A stretch of 64,000 nt of DNA, from the NCBI GenBank assembly GCA_963824935.1, contig CAWGRF010000010.1, positions 1 through 64,000 on the forward strand, given 5' to 3'. Source of the stretch: JACCZX01 sp963824935. Lineage in GTDB: Bacteria; Pseudomonadota; Gammaproteobacteria; Burkholderiales; Burkholderiaceae_F. The notes below the pieces were generated by a model. That model saw nothing but the letters and a program-made list of their open reading frames with translations, was not told where the DNA came from and searched no databases. Positions 42,309 to 53,071 of this stretch are shown here, one piece after another. Position numbers and translations under genes: made by a program. How positions within the stretch are numbered: the first letter of the stretch is position 1; each line of letters begins with the position of its first letter.

Positions 42309-43992
42309 CTACGCGGCTCTCTTCTGCTCGCGCAATTCGCGCCGCAGGATCTTGCCGACGTTGGTCTTCGGCAGGTCTGACCGGAACTCGATGTACTTCG
42401 GCTTCTTGTAGCCGGTCAGATGCTCCTTGCAGAACTCCGACAGATCCTTTTCAGTGAGCGCCGCGTCTTTTTTGACGACGAACAGCTTCACTGCTTCGCC
42501 CGCATGTTCATCGGGCACCCCAATCGCGGCGCATTCGAGCACGCCCGGATGCATCGCAACCACCCCTTCGACCTCGTTCGGATACACGTTAAAGCCCGAC
42601 ACCAGGATCATGTCCTTCTTGCGATCGACGATCTTGGTGTATCCCTCGGCGTCCATGATGCCGATGTCGCCGGTGCGAAAGAATCCGTCGGGTGTCATTA
42701 CCGTTCGCCGTTTCGTCCGGGCGCTGCCAGTAGCCGGCCATCACTTGCGGCCCGCGGATCGCGATTTCGCCGACCTGGCCGACCGGCAGCTTGTTGCCGT
42801 CATCGTCCAGGATGGCTATCTCCGTCGAGGGCAGCGGCAGCCCGATCGTGCCGGTGTACTTCGTCGTGTCGGTCGGATTACACGTCGCACCCGGCGAGGT
42901 TTCGGACAATCCATAACCTTCACAGATCGGGCATGCCGGTCAGCTTCAGCCATTTTTCGGCGACCGCCTGCTGCACGGCCATACCCCCTCCCAACGACAG
43001 GATCAGCGGCTTGAAGTTGAGTTTCTTGAACTCGTCGTTGTTGGCCAAGCGCGTTGAATAACGTGTTGACAGCTGGGAACGACGTTGAACTGATGCTTGC
43101 CAAGCTCCTTGACGAACGCCGGGATGTCGCGTGGATTAGGAATCAAAACGTTCTTGCCGCCGGTGCGCATCGACAGCAGGGCGCAGCAGGTCAGCGCAAA
43201 AATGTGATACAGCGGCAGTGCTGTGATCGTCACCAGCTGCTGGCCGGCCCGCTTGGCGAGCGCCGGCTGATACCAGGCTTCTGACTGCAGCATGTTCGCG
43301 ATCACGTTCTTGTGCGTCAGCGTGGCGCCCTTGCTTACTCCTGTCGTTCCGCCGGTGTACTGCAGGAACGCGATGTCGTTGTGATTGGCATCGACCGGCT
43401 TCAAAGTCATCTTCATGCCGTCCGCGAGCACGTCGTTCCAGCGCCGTGCACTCGGCAGCGAAAACTCCGGCACCATTTTCTTCACATTGCGTACGACGAA
43501 GTTGACCAGCATTCCCTTCGCGAAGCCGAGCGTGTCGCCCATCGCGCAGACGACGATCGTCTTGGTCGGTACTTTGCCGATAACCTGTTGCAGCGTCGTG
43601 GCAAAGTTCTCAAGAATGAAAATCGCTTCGGCGCCCGAATCCTTTAACTGATGCTCGAGCTCGCGTGGCGTGTACAGCGGATTGACGTTGACCACAGTGC
43701 CGCCCGCACGCAGTACGCCGGCCAGCACAACCGGATACTGCAAGACGTTCGGCATCATGATCGCGACCCGTCTGCCCTTTGTAAGGCCGTTGCTCTGCAG
43801 CCAGGCGCCGATTGCCGCCGAGTTCTCATCGAGCTGCCGGAACGTCATATCGGCGCCCATGAAGCTGTACGCAACCTTGTCGCTGTGCTTCTTGAACGCC
43901 TCGTCGAGCAGCTGAATCAGCGACTTGTATTGGTTGTAGTCGATGTCAGCGGGAACGCCTTGCGGATAGTTCTTCAGCCAGAACCGGTCCAT
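42309..43992 (-). CDS. fadD: Long-chain fatty-acid-CoA ligase, frameshifted
   Basis: About 560 residues in total, read from several frames: 43992 to about 43060, a short middle part, 42909 to about 42700, and 42698 to 42309. Present are the AMP motif YTGGTTGVSKGATLTHKN, LPLYHIFALTCCALL, GLSETSP-like MSETSPGATCNP, and the C-terminal GFFRTGDIGIMDAEGYTKIV, RKKDMILVSGFNVYPNE and KTNVGKILRREL with the catalytic Lys. Order and length match FadD. The frame changes at about 43060, 42920 and 42700 are most likely sequencing indels. It activates fatty acids at the membrane for beta-oxidation. Confidence 0.85.
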
Positions 43993-44045
43993 CTGTGTCT
44001 CCCTATGAATTCCTTGTGATCATAGTCGCGCCAGCTTAGGTAGAG

Positions 44046-45116
44046 CTAGCGCTGCGCCAACATGCCACGCAGCACATCGTCGCGACGCTCCTTCGGCATT
44101 GCCGCCAGTTGCCTGACCTCCTGATAGAAGCGCGGAAAGTCTCCGCCTGTTTGCGCGAGTAGTGCATCGAACGCAGGTACCAGATCGTTGTACGCGCCGA
44201 TCGATGCGAGATGCGCGTTGGTCAGATCCTGCGCGAAAAATCGGTCATAGCCGGCAAAGCCGCCCCAGCTCGCGCGCAGCCCAGCGTAGTCGTCTTTCAG
44301 CTTCGCAAACAACTCTCGCTTGCGCTCGCGTTTGGCCTCGTCCGAGCTCTGGCTGCGATAGTTTTCAAACAGCTGCCCGCGATACTGCAGCAGAAGATTC
44401 AGAAATTCGTTGCGGCGTTGCGCAAACTCGGCATACGCCTTGCGCAATGCGTCATCGCCATTTTCCGCAAGCCAGCGCCGTACGCCTTCGCGCTCAACCG
44501 CCGTCGCGAACGATTCGTTGAACGTCGTGTCGCCGCCGACGAAGACGACCTGGTGCGCCAGCTCGTGGAAGACCAGCCCGGCGAGCTGGCCTTCGGCGCC
44601 GCCTATAAATGTATTCAACAGTGGATCGGCGAACCACCCCAGGGTGGAGTACGCGGGTACGCCACTGACGTTGACCTCGTAGCCTTCAGCGCGCAAATCC
44701 TCGGCGGCGCGCTCGGCGGCCTCGCGCTCGAAGTAACCGCGATAGGCGGCACAACCCACCACCGGATAGCACCATTGCTTCAGATCGAGCGACAGCTCGG
44801 GCGTCGCGAAAACGTTCCAGACAACAAATGGGCGCTGCAAATCGGCGTACGAGCGATAGCTTTCGTTTTCCGGCAACGCCAATTGTTGCGAAGCAAACGT
44901 ACGTATCCGTTCGGCGCGCTGCAGCCGCTGCTTCAGCGACTCGGCGACCGACGGATCGGCGACGATCTCCGGAATCGGCCGCGCAGCGCGCAGCATTGCA
45001 AAGTGGCCCTGGATCGATTGCGCGTAATAGCCGAGAGTCGAACAGCCGGCCACGGCCGCCATCGAAAGCACGATCGCGCCAGCCACCAGCAGCCACCGGG
45101 GAGCTCGGGAAATCAT
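44046..45116 (-). CDS. Lipoprotein zinc aminopeptidase (COG4324 type)
   Basis: About 356 residues from 45116. The N-terminus MISRAPRWLLVAGAIVLSM is followed by a lipobox VAGC. The body has GYYAQSIQGHFAMLRAARPI, ETFYPVVGCAAYRGYF-like WCYPVVGCAAYRGYF, and the zinc motif GLVFHELAHQVVFVGGD (HExxH) with NESFATAVEREGVRRWL downstream supplying the third Glu. This is the pattern of the uncharacterised aminopeptidase family found in proteobacteria. The longer upstream frame to 45248 is antisense to the ligase and was rejected. Confidence 0.9.
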   Translation of the reverse strand: MISRAPRWLLVAGAIVLSMAAVAGCSTLGYYAQSIQGHFAMLRAARPIPEIVADPSVAESLKQRLQRAERIRTFASQQLALPENESYRSYADLQRPFVVWNVFATPELSLDLKQWCYPVVGCAAYRGYFEREAAERAAEDLRAEGYEVNVSGVPAYSTLGWFADPLLNTFIGGAEGQLAGLVFHELAHQVVFVGGDTTFNESFATAVEREGVRRWLAENGDDALRKAYAEFAQRRNEFLNLLLQYRGQLFENYRSQSSDEAKRERKRELFAKLKDDYAGLRASWGGFAGYDRFFAQDLTNAHLASIGAYNDLVPAFDALLAQTGGDFPRFYQEVRQLAAMPKERRDDVLRGMLAQR

Positions 45117-45138
45117 CGGGCACCATTGTGCCCGCAGA

Positions 45139-46569
45139 TCAATGATGCGGAAGCTGGCAAATAACGCGTCGCAACTTGCCACTGACCTCGTCGCGGGCGG
45201 GCGGACGGCGCGCGATGTCGATCGAGACGTCCCCGATGCCGAGCGCATCGAAGTAGCTGCCCAGTGCGCGGCGAACTTCGCGCGCGGAGGCTTGCTCTTC
45301 TCCGCCCAGCCGAATCTGCAGTCGGCGCGGCGCGGTCTGCGTCACCTGGAAGTCGTGAACGCATGCGTCGTCTTCCAGGACGGTGGTCAACGCCAGCGGC
45401 ACGACGGTTGCGGTGCCGCCGCCGGCCAACGGAAACACCAGCGCCTCGTCGGTGCGTCCTTCCACCGTGATGACCGGAAACCGGCTGCCGCAACCGCACG
45501 GCGTCGCGAGCATCGTGATCGCATCGCCGAGGTCATAGCGAATCAGCGGCTGAACTCGATTGGCCAGATTGGTGACCAACACCGAGTGCGAGCGTGTGCC
45601 GGGAGCGACCGGCCGGCCGTGGCGATCGATCGGTTCCAGGATGACCCAGTCGCTGTTGACATGCAGGCGGCGATACGGGCACTCCCATGCGATCGGCAAG
45701 AACTCGGAGGCGCCGTACGAGTTGCGCACCGGACAGCCAAAGGTGCGCTGCAACTGAGCGCGAGTGTGGTTGGCCAGCGTCTCGCCGCCGGTCCACACTT
45801 CGCGCAGCCGCAGCTGAAGCCGCCCGGCCTGCTGCTCATCGGCCAGCATCTGCGCTGCGGTGGGATACGACGCGAGCAGAGTGGGCCGGAACTCGTTAAG
45901 TTGAGCCACGAGCTGCTCGACCGGCTGCAGCAACGAGAAGCCTTTGAGCGCCGCCGCCAACCACGGCATCGAACGCCGCATCCGTTCCACGGTCGAGATA
46001 CCCGCAAAATGCCCACCGGTCGCCGCGACCATCGCGTACCGATCGCCGGCGATCAACTGACGCGCCAGATCCGATGCCGACCGTACTCCGCGAAAACGTT
46101 GCCATTCGAGCGCGTCATAGATCGCAAGCGCGTCGGGATCATGCACAAAGTATCCCGGCTCGCCGGTCGTGCCCGAGCTCGTCCATACCGCATAGCGACC
46201 GAGCAAAGCGCCGCCCAGCCGCCCGGGTTCTGCGATGAACGCGTCGACCGCGCGGCGCGTCAGCGCCGGCTCAGTCACCACACTATCGAACTCGTCCATC
46301 AATGAACTCTTGGTGACCGGCGGCAGATCACTCAGCCGCAAGCGCGAGCTTGAACTCACTCTCAACTTGCGATACAGCCGCGAGTAGTACGGCGACGCCT
46401 CGAATGCATAGGTAACCAGCGCAAGCAACCGCTGCTCAGCGTGGGCAGCGATCGCTTCCGGTGAACTGTGCGATGCAGTCCAGACGTCGAGCGCCGCCTT
46501 GCCCCAGCGTGCGGAATCGTAGACGGCGGCAAGCGGGAGATCGAATAGAGAAGCTGGGACCACGGCCAT
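45139..46569 (-). CDS. Adenylate-forming ligase (phenylacetate-CoA ligase/PaaK-like)
   Basis: About 476 residues from the Met at 46569. VWTSSGTTGEPGYFVHDPDA is the AMP-binding motif; RNSYGASEFLPIAWEC is the A5-like motif; LIRYDLGDAITMLATPCGCGSRFPVI is the A7/A8 hinge with Cys pairs typical of PaaK and F390-synthetase-like proteins. A-terminal residues (TVEGRTDEALVF) follow. The substrate is unknown. It lies 90 bases left of the molybdoenzyme gene on the same strand and directly upstream of the lipoprotein peptidase. Confidence 0.87.
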   Translation of the reverse strand: MAVVPASLFDLPLAAVYDSARWGKAALDVWTASHSSPEAIAAHAEQRLLALVTYAFEASPYYSRLYRKLRVSSSSRLRLSDLPPVTKSSLMDEFDSVVTEPALTRRAVDAFIAEPGRLGGALLGRYAVWTSSGTTGEPGYFVHDPDALAIYDALEWQRFRGVRSASDLARQLIAGDRYAMVAATGGHFAGISTVERMRRSMPWLAAALKGFSLLQPVEQLVAQLNEFRPTLLASYPTAAQMLADEQQAGRLQLRLREVWTGGETLANHTRAQLQRTFGCPVRNSYGASEFLPIAWECPYRRLHVNSDWVILEPIDRHGRPVAPGTRSHSVLVTNLANRVQPLIRYDLGDAITMLATPCGCGSRFPVITVEGRTDEALVFPLAGGGTATVVPLALTTVLEDDACVHDFQVTQTAPRRLQIRLGGEEQASAREVRRALGSYFDALGIGDVSIDIARRPPARDEVSGKLRRVICQLPHH

Positions 46570-46659
46570 TGCGATGTTGTTTGAGCATCGAGTGAAGCAA
46601 GACGCATTGTCCCGCCTCGCTCCGCGCACGCCCATGCCTAGAAACGGGGACCTCTTAGG

Positions 46660-48738
46660 TCATTGCGGTGCAACTTGGACCAGGCAGTCGTAGAACGTCG
46701 GTGCGCGTCCGATATCGGTCAGGGCCTGACTCGTCAGTTCGTTTGCATTCTTGCCGTCGCGCGCAAACTTTTTCCACCAGATCGACAGCGCGACCACGCA
46801 GCCCGGTCGCGCACGATCGGTCACGCGTGCCAGCACGTCGATGCTGCCGCGGTCGTTGAAGATGCGAACGCGAGTGCCGTCGGCAATGCCGCGTGCCTGG
46901 GCATCGTGCGGATGAATCTCCACCGTGGGCTCGCCATCGGTCGAGCGCAAGCTCGTGACGTTCACGAACGTCGAGTTCAGAAAGTTGCGCGCGGGCGGCG
47001 AGATGATCGCCAGCGGATAGCGATGTCCATTCATTGCACCGGCTGGCGATTCGTACGGGGCAATGTAAGCCGGCACCGGATCCTGACCGAGCTTTGCCAC
47101 TTGCTCCGAGTAGAACTCGCACTTTCCGGACGGCGTTGCAAAACCTCCGTTAGCAAACGGCGCGTACGGCTCGGGCAGATCAAGCCGCTGCCAACCACGC
47201 TCCTTCAGCCGCTGCCAGTCGAAGTCGGCGGCCGCACCCTCGGGCTTGAACGCCTGCGACGCCAGCTGGTCATCCGTCTCCGAAAAACACGGCTCGTCAA
47301 ATCCCATCCTTGCCGCCAGCTGTCGAAATATCGCGCTGTTCGGCAGCGCTTCGCCGAGCGGCTCAATCGCCGCGTTGTTGGCGAGCATGTACAGGTGGCC
47401 ATACGACTTGTGCACGTCGACATGCTCGAGCTGCGTCGTTGCCGGCAGCACATAGTCGGCGTAGTCGGCCGTATCGGTCATGAAGTGTTCGAGCACGACA
47501 GTGAATAGATCCTCGCGCGCAAACCCGCGCGCGACTTCGCGTGACTGCGGCGCGACCGCAACCGGATTGCTGTTGTAAACGATCAGTGCCTCGATCGGAG
47601 GATCGGCGTGCTGAAGGTCATGTCCGATGGTCGACATGTTGATGGTCCGCGGAGTCTTCCCGGCGAGCAGATCGGGCCGATGCAGCGCCTCGGTATCGAC
47701 CGGATACACGCCGCTGGTCGACAACAGCACACCGCCGGCAGCATCGCGCCAGTGGCCGGCCAGTGCGGGCAAACATGCAACTGCGCGCACTCCATTGCCC
47801 CCGCCGCGCGCGCGCTGCATGCCGTAGTTGATGCGAATCACTGCCGGACGGATCTGCCAATACTCACGCGCGAAGACTTCGATCTCGTCTGCGCTGATCC
47901 CGCAAATCGACGCGACGCGCTGCGGATCGAACTGCTGCGCACGCTCGGCGAGATCGTCGTATCCGAGCGTATAGCGCTCGATGTAGTCGCGATCCAACCA
48001 GCCTTCGCGTATCAGCACGTGCATCACACCCAGCGCGAGAGCAGCGTCGGTGCCCGGCATCAGCGCAATATGCTGATGACACTTTTCAGCGGTCAACGAG
48101 CGATACGGATCGATCGCGATCAACTTCGCGCCGCGCCGCTTGGCCTCCTGCGCGCGGCTCCATAGATGCAGGTTCGACCCGATCGCGTTGCAGCCCCAGA
48201 AGACAATCAGCTTGCTGTTCTGGAACTGTTCGATGTCGGTGCCTGTTTTCAAGCCGAGTGTGTACGCCAGCGCTTCGCCACCCGCGGTAGCGCAAATGGT
48301 GCGATCGAGAAAACTAGCGCCGAGTTTGTGGAAGAAGCGCGCTGCCATGCCCTCGCCCTGCACAAGACCCATCGTGCCGGCGTAGCTGTAAGGCACGATG
48401 CGCTGCGGATCACGCTCTGCGATTGCGCTCAGCCGTGCGGCGATGGCGCTCAGCGCTTCGTCCCACGACACGCGCGCGAAGGCGCCCGAGCCCTTCGCAC
48501 CCACCCGCTTTAACGGATGCAGCACGCGGTCGGGGTGGTACGTGCGCTCAAGATAGCGCGCGACCTTCGTGCATAACGTGCCGGCAGTGGTCGGATGCGA
48601 CGGATCCCCCGCGACCTTGACTGCGACCTTGCGTCCCTGGTCTTCGCGCACCGTGATCAGCATCGCGCACGTGTCGGGGCAATCGTGCGGGCACGCAGCG
48701 CGAACGACTGTTTCCGCACGGTCTGCTTGCGTGATCAT
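46660..48738 (-). CDS. Molybdopterin-dependent oxidoreductase
   Basis: A 692-residue member of the DMSO-reductase superfamily. The N-terminal iron-sulfur motif has Cys at about 16, 20, 24 and 56 (CPHDCPDTC, TLCTKV). Next come RVLHPLKRVGAKGSGAF and SWDEALSAIAARL. GCNAIGSNLHLWSRAQEAK and IDPYRSLTAEKCHQHIALMPGTD bind the guanine dinucleotides. The end has EIHPHDAQARGIADGTRVRIF. No signal peptide is seen, so it is cytoplasmic. It resembles biotin-sulfoxide/formate-type enzymes of unknown substrate; no partner subunit is adjacent. Divergent from the M20 gene with 93 bases between. Confidence 0.92.
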   Translation of the reverse strand: MITQADRAETVVRAACPHDCPDTCAMLITVREDQGRKVAVKVAGDPSHPTTAGTLCTKVARYLERTYHPDRVLHPLKRVGAKGSGAFARVSWDEALSAIAARLSAIAERDPQRIVPYSYAGTMGLVQGEGMAARFFHKLGASFLDRTICATAGGEALAYTLGLKTGTDIEQFQNSKLIVFWGCNAIGSNLHLWSRAQEAKRRGAKLIAIDPYRSLTAEKCHQHIALMPGTDAALALGVMHVLIREGWLDRDYIERYTLGYDDLAERAQQFDPQRVASICGISADEIEVFAREYWQIRPAVIRINYGMQRARGGGNGVRAVACLPALAGHWRDAAGGVLLSTSGVYPVDTEALHRPDLLAGKTPRTINMSTIGHDLQHADPPIEALIVYNSNPVAVAPQSREVARGFAREDLFTVVLEHFMTDTADYADYVLPATTQLEHVDVHKSYGHLYMLANNAAIEPLGEALPNSAIFRQLAARMGFDEPCFSETDDQLASQAFKPEGAAADFDWQRLKERGWQRLDLPEPYAPFANGGFATPSGKCEFYSEQVAKLGQDPVPAYIAPYESPAGAMNGHRYPLAIISPPARNFLNSTFVNVTSLRSTDGEPTVEIHPHDAQARGIADGTRVRIFNDRGSIDVLARVTDRARPGCVVALSIWWKKFARDGKNANELTSQALTDIGRAPTFYDCLVQVAPQ

Positions 48739-48831
48739 CGGGCTCCCACTGGTTCTGCAACTCGCTCGTTACACCCCGATTGTAGAGGCGGTAGCATTAA
48801 CTTTTTTCCGCATTGAAAACATACTGAAGCC

Positions 48832-50022
48832 ATGCAGCTGATCGACCGTGTCGTCCAGTTCCGCGCCGAGATTCAACAGATCCGGCGCGACATTCACGCG
48901 CACCCCGAATTGCGCTTTGAAGAGGCGCGCACCAGCGACATCGTCGCCGCCAAGCTCACCGAATGGGGGCTCGCTGTTACGCGCGGGTTGGGCGGCACCG
49001 GGGTTGTCGGCACGCTGCGCAACGGCAAATCGAAGCGTGCAGTCGGGCTGCGCGCCGATATGGACGCGTTGCCGATTCAGGAAACCAACAAGTTTGCGCA
49101 TCGCTCGACGCACGCCGGCAAGATGCACGCGTGCGGGCACGACGGGCACACCGCGATGCTGCTCGGTGCAGCAAAGTATCTGGCCGAGTCGAAATCGCTC
49201 GATGGCACGGTGCACTTCATTTTTCAGCCGGCAGAAGAAGGCGGCGCCGGCGCGCAGAGAATGATCGACGACGGTCTGTTCAAGCGCTTTCCGTGCGATG
49301 CGGTGTTCGGCATGCACAACTGGCCAGGACTCAAGGTGGGTCAGTTCGGCGTGACCGGCGGCGCGGCGATGGCGTCGAGCAACGAATTCGAGATCAGGGT
49401 GCTCGGCAAGGGCGCGCATGCCGCGATGCCGCATCTGGGAACCGATCCCGTCTTTGTCGCAGTGCAAATCGTCAACGGCTTGCAAGGCATCATCACGCGC
49501 GTCAAAAAGCCGATCGACGCTGCGGTGTTGTCGGTCACGATGGTCCAGGCGGGCGACGCGACCAATGTCATTCCCGAGAGCGCGAAGATCAGCGGCACCG
49601 TACGCACGTTCAGTGATGAAGTCACCGCACTGGTCGAAAAACAGATGCGCCTCATTGTCGAGATGACGTGCGCTGCGCACGGCGCCGAGGGCAAGATCGA
49701 CTTTCACTGGAACTATCCGCCGACGGTCAACGATGCGACAGAGGCCGAGTTTGCGGCCACCGTGATGGACGATATCGTCGGCGCCGACAATGTCGTGCGC
49801 AGCATCGAGCCCACCATGGGCGCTGAGGACTTCGCGTTCATGCTGAAGGCGAAGCCGGGCGCGTATGTCTTCATCGGCAATGGCGATGGCGCCCATCGCA
49901 CTGCCGGCCATGGGGCGGGGCCCTGCATGCTGCACAACCCGTCGTACGACTTCAACGACGAGTTGATCCCGCTGGGGGCCACCTACTGGGTGCGGCTGGC
50001 GGAGAAGTTCCTCGCCCGCTAG
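48832..50022 (+). CDS. M20 amidohydrolase (hippurate hydrolase type)
   Basis: A 396-residue M20D peptidase. IRRDIHAHPELRFEE opens, KMHACGHDGHTAMLLGAAKYL holds zinc ligands, and FQPAEEGGAGAQRMIDDGLF has the Glu-Glu pair. GMHNWPGLKVGQFGV and TMGAEDFAFMLKAKPGAYVF complete the metal site. Such enzymes cleave N-acyl amino acids such as hippurate or IAA conjugates in the cytoplasm. Length is normal. Divergent from the molybdoenzyme gene. Confidence 0.95.
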   Translation: MQLIDRVVQFRAEIQQIRRDIHAHPELRFEEARTSDIVAAKLTEWGLAVTRGLGGTGVVGTLRNGKSKRAVGLRADMDALPIQETNKFAHRSTHAGKMHACGHDGHTAMLLGAAKYLAESKSLDGTVHFIFQPAEEGGAGAQRMIDDGLFKRFPCDAVFGMHNWPGLKVGQFGVTGGAAMASSNEFEIRVLGKGAHAAMPHLGTDPVFVAVQIVNGLQGIITRVKKPIDAAVLSVTMVQAGDATNVIPESAKISGTVRTFSDEVTALVEKQMRLIVEMTCAAHGAEGKIDFHWNYPPTVNDATEAEFAATVMDDIVGADNVVRSIEPTMGAEDFAFMLKAKPGAYVFIGNGDGAHRTAGHGAGPCMLHNPSYDFNDELIPLGATYWVRLAEKFLAR

Positions 50023-50153
50023 TCCTCTTTATCGCAACATCGGTCCGCCTAGTAGCTTTAGGGGGCTTCCGCTAGTCCATACGCCGGAATGCGGGGGTTT
50101 TGACCCGCGGCTACTGTCTATTACCGGGACTCTCCGGCGGTATCTTGCATTTC

Positions 50154-50579
50154 ATGCGCCTGGTTTCCGTCCGCACTTTGATAGCCATTCTGGCCGTTGC
50201 TGGGGTGAGCGGCTGCGCAACCGTGACCGGCGATGCCACGCAGGTGATCAATTTTCAGACAGTCGATGCGAATGGCAAGCCGATCGACGGCATGGCGTGC
50301 CGCATCGCTAACGGTTCTGCCGAATACATGGGCGACACACCGATGTTCGGCCTGAAAGTGCGGCGTTCGTCGACGCCGCTGGTGGCCGAGTGCAAACGCC
50401 AGGGCTATCCGATGGCGCGCGCGCTGATCATTTCGCGCGCCGATCTGATCTCTGGATCAACCGCACAGTTGCTGCTGCCTGGTGGAACCTCGATGCTGGT
50501 CGTCGATCATTTTTCCGGATACATGTACTCGTATCCGAGCTTGGGTGCGCGCACAGGCGGGCGCCGACATGGTGTTTGA
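50154..50579 (+). CDS. Putative lipoprotein
   Basis: About 141 residues from 50154, chosen because LIAILAVAGVSGC gives a signal peptide with lipobox directly after the start. The mature part has ATVTGDATQVINFQTVDANG and ACRIANGSAEYMGDTP, an immunoglobulin-like beta pattern seen in PEGA-type lipoproteins. At about 50548 a +1 reading frame continues as AQAGADMVFDKNDERGREPT to 50685, which looks more natural than the ending SYPSLGARTGGRRHGV, so the true protein may be about 176 residues. The stretch 50686-50875 shows no gene. Confidence 0.72.
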   Translation: MRLVSVRTLIAILAVAGVSGCATVTGDATQVINFQTVDANGKPIDGMACRIANGSAEYMGDTPMFGLKVRRSSTPLVAECKRQGYPMARALIISRADLISGSTAQLLLPGGTSMLVVDHFSGYMYSYPSLGARTGGRRHGV

Positions 50580-50875
50580 TAAGAATGATGAGCGCGGCCG
50601 CGAACCCACGCGCGGTATCGTCAAGCGCCAGTTCGATGCGCAAGAGCGCCACGCAGGCGGCGTTCAGAACTCAAAAGTCGACTGATCAGGGCGCCGGCGG
50701 CAACACGGCCCTTGGTTGGTTCACGGAACCCGCCGATTGGCAAACAACCCTCGTGGACCTCAGGTCCTACGTCGGTGATCCTCTAGCACTTCATTAGGTC
50801 AGTTCGCACGCACGCAGCAGCGCGTCATTCGGCGTACATTGGACGCGTCGCCGACGCGCATAGAAACTGAAATCC

Positions 50876-52298
50876 GTGGTGCAGACGATTCTCCGCTACC
50901 CGCTGCTGCTTGCCGCGATGGCGATCGGCCTGTTTGCCGCGTTGAGCGATGCGCAAACTCCTCCAGCCGGCCCGGTGATGGTCGTGAAAATCGAAGGAGT
51001 GATCGGACCGGCAACGTCTGATTTCGTGCACCGCAGCCTGGAACGCGCCCAGAGCCGCGGAGCGCGTCTGGTGGTGTTGCAGATGGATACGCCAGGTGGC
51101 CTTGACGAGTCGATGCGCCGGATCATCAAGGAGATTCTCGCCTCACCGATACCGATCGCGTCGTATGTCGCACCTGAAGGCGCACGGGCCGCCAGCGCCG
51201 GGACTTATATCCTGTATGCAAGCCATATCGCCGCGATGGCGCCGGCAACCAACCTCGGTGCGGCGACACCGGTTTCGATCGGCGGCCTGCCCGGAGGCGG
51301 CGACCAGCCCGAGCGGCGTCCAGGCAGAGATCGCGAGCCGGACAAGAGCGCGAAGGGCGATGCCTCGAAGACGGCAGAGCGTCCAGCCCGCGCGCAGCTC
51401 GCCCGATTCGATGCGCGAGAAAGCAGTTAACGACGCGGCGGCCTACATCCGCGGCCTGGCGCAGCTGCGCGGTCGCAATGCTGAGTTCGCTGAGCAGGCG
51501 GTGCTGCAGGCAAGCAGCTTGTCGGCCGACGAGGCGCTGCGCGGCGGCGTGATCGAGGTTATCGCCGCTGATGTGCCCGAGCTGCTGGCAAAGATCGACG
51601 GCCGGTCGTTGGTGCTGCCAACCGGCAAGGTGACGCTCGCTCTGGCGCAGGCGCCGGTGGAGACGATCCAGCCTGACTGGCGCACGCAGATACTCGGCGT
51701 GCTGTCGAATCCAATGCTGGCGATGGTGCTGATGGTGATCGGCGTGTACGGCCTGTTTGTCGAGTTCACCACCCCGGGGTTCGGCGTTCCGGGCACGGCA
51801 GGAGCGATTGCACTGTTGATGGCTCTGTATGCGTTTCATATGCTGCCCGTCAACTGGGCGGGCGTCGCGTTGCTCGCGCTCGGCGCGGTGTTGATGATTT
51901 CGGAACTGTTCCTGCCGAGCTTTGGTGCCATCGGCGTCGGCGGCTTCATCGCGTTCGTGGTCGGCGGCCTGATGCTGTTCGACAGCGATCAGCCCGCGTT
52001 CGACGTGGGCTGGCCGTTCGTCGTCGGTCTTGCGCTGACCAGCGCCATCGCGATCGCAGCGTTCGGCGCCTTTGCGCTGCAATCGCGCCGCCGTCCGGTC
52101 GTCAGTGGTCGCGAAGACATGCTGGGTGCGCCGGGCATCGTGATTGCGGTCGACCCCGGCGCGGCATGGGCCGAAGTGCACGGCGAGCGCTGGCGAGTAC
52201 GCAGCAGCGCAAGCCTGGCCCATGGCGACCGCGTTCGTGTCGCCAGCGTTGATGGCCTGACTCTGGACGTCACCAAGGAACCCACTCAGGGGAGCTGA
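50876..52298 (+). CDS. nfeD: NfeD-family protease/membrane protein, frameshifted
   Basis: Starts at GTG 50876 with a signal peptide (LLLAAMAIGLFAALSDAQ). The ClpP-like serine protease domain has VVVLQMDTPGGLDESMRRII and APEGARAASAGTYIL, with the nucleophile Ser in ASAGTY. The frame changes at about 51400 and continues KAVNDAAAYIRGLAQLRGRN, EALRGGVIEVIA, then four membrane helices and a C-terminal OB-like NfeD domain (REDMLGAPGIVIAVDPG). This is the long NfeD1b type. It overlaps into an operon with a slipin gene three bases downstream, the well-known NfeD-stomatin pairing. Confidence 0.88.
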
Positions 52299-52300
52299 CC

Positions 52301-53071
52301 ATGCTGTTCGACTTGCCGATCGGATACGGCGCGTTCGTCGTGTTGCTGCTGTTTCTCCTGTATGCCGCAGTCCGCATCCTGCGCGAGTACGAACGCGCCG
52401 TCGTGTTCATGCTCGGCCGTTTCTGGAAGGTCAAGGGGCCGGGCCTGGTGCTGATCATTCCCGGGATTCAGCAGATGGTGCGGGTCGATCTGCGCGTGGT
52501 GACGATGGACGTGCCGCCGCAGGACGTGATTTCGCGCGACAACGTATCGGTCAAAGTCAACGCAGTGGTGTTCTTCCGCGTGGTCGATGCGCAGAAGGCG
52601 ATCATCCAAGTGGAAAAGTTCCTGGTCGCCACCAGCCAGCTGGCCCAGACCACGCTGCGCTCCGTACTTGGAAAGCACCAACTGGAGGAAATGCTGGCCG
52701 AGCGCGAGCGGCTGAACCTCGACATCCAGCGCATCCTCGATGCGCAGACCGACGCCTGGGGAATCAAGGTGACCAACGTCGAGATCAAACAGGTCGACCT
52801 GAACGAGTCGATGGTGCGGGCGATTGCGCGTCAGGCCGAGGCCGAGCGCGAGCGGCGCGCCAAGGTGATCCATGCGGAGGGCGAGAAGCAGGCCGCTGCC
52901 GCACTGCTCGAAGCGGCGCAGATGCTCGCGCAGCAACCCGAGGCGATGCAGTTGCGCTACCTGCAGACGATGACGCAGGTCGCCGGCGACCGCGGGTCGA
53001 CCGTCATCTTCCCGTTACCGATGGACTTGATACAGCCGCTGCTCGCGCGCGCTGGACGGTCCTCGAGCTAG
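52301..53071 (+). CDS. Slipin (stomatin/SPFH-family membrane protein)
   Basis: A 256-residue protein. An N-terminal helix (YGAFVVLLLFLLYAAVRIL) is followed by an SPFH domain: EYERAVVFMLGRFWKVKGPG, VVTMDVPPQDVISRDNVSV, QTTLRSVLGKHQLEEMLAE, and the coiled EVK-type helix AIARQAEAERERRAKVIHAEG. It forms membrane microdomains and is a known substrate/partner of NfeD proteases such as the one encoded immediately upstream. Its 3' end overlaps the convergent SCO gene by 57 bases. Confidence 0.95.
   Translation: MLFDLPIGYGAFVVLLLFLLYAAVRILREYERAVVFMLGRFWKVKGPGLVLIIPGIQQMVRVDLRVVTMDVPPQDVISRDNVSVKVNAVVFFRVVDAQKAIIQVEKFLVATSQLAQTTLRSVLGKHQLEEMLAERERLNLDIQRILDAQTDAWGIKVTNVEIKQVDLNESMVRAIARQAEAERERRAKVIHAEGEKQAAAALLEAAQMLAQQPEAMQLRYLQTMTQVAGDRGSTVIFPLPMDLIQPLLARAGRSSS

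Noticed and set aside
45142..46305. 387-residue plus-strand frame opposite the PaaK-like ligase
   Set aside because: A shadow of the ligase gene; no motif, Arg-rich.
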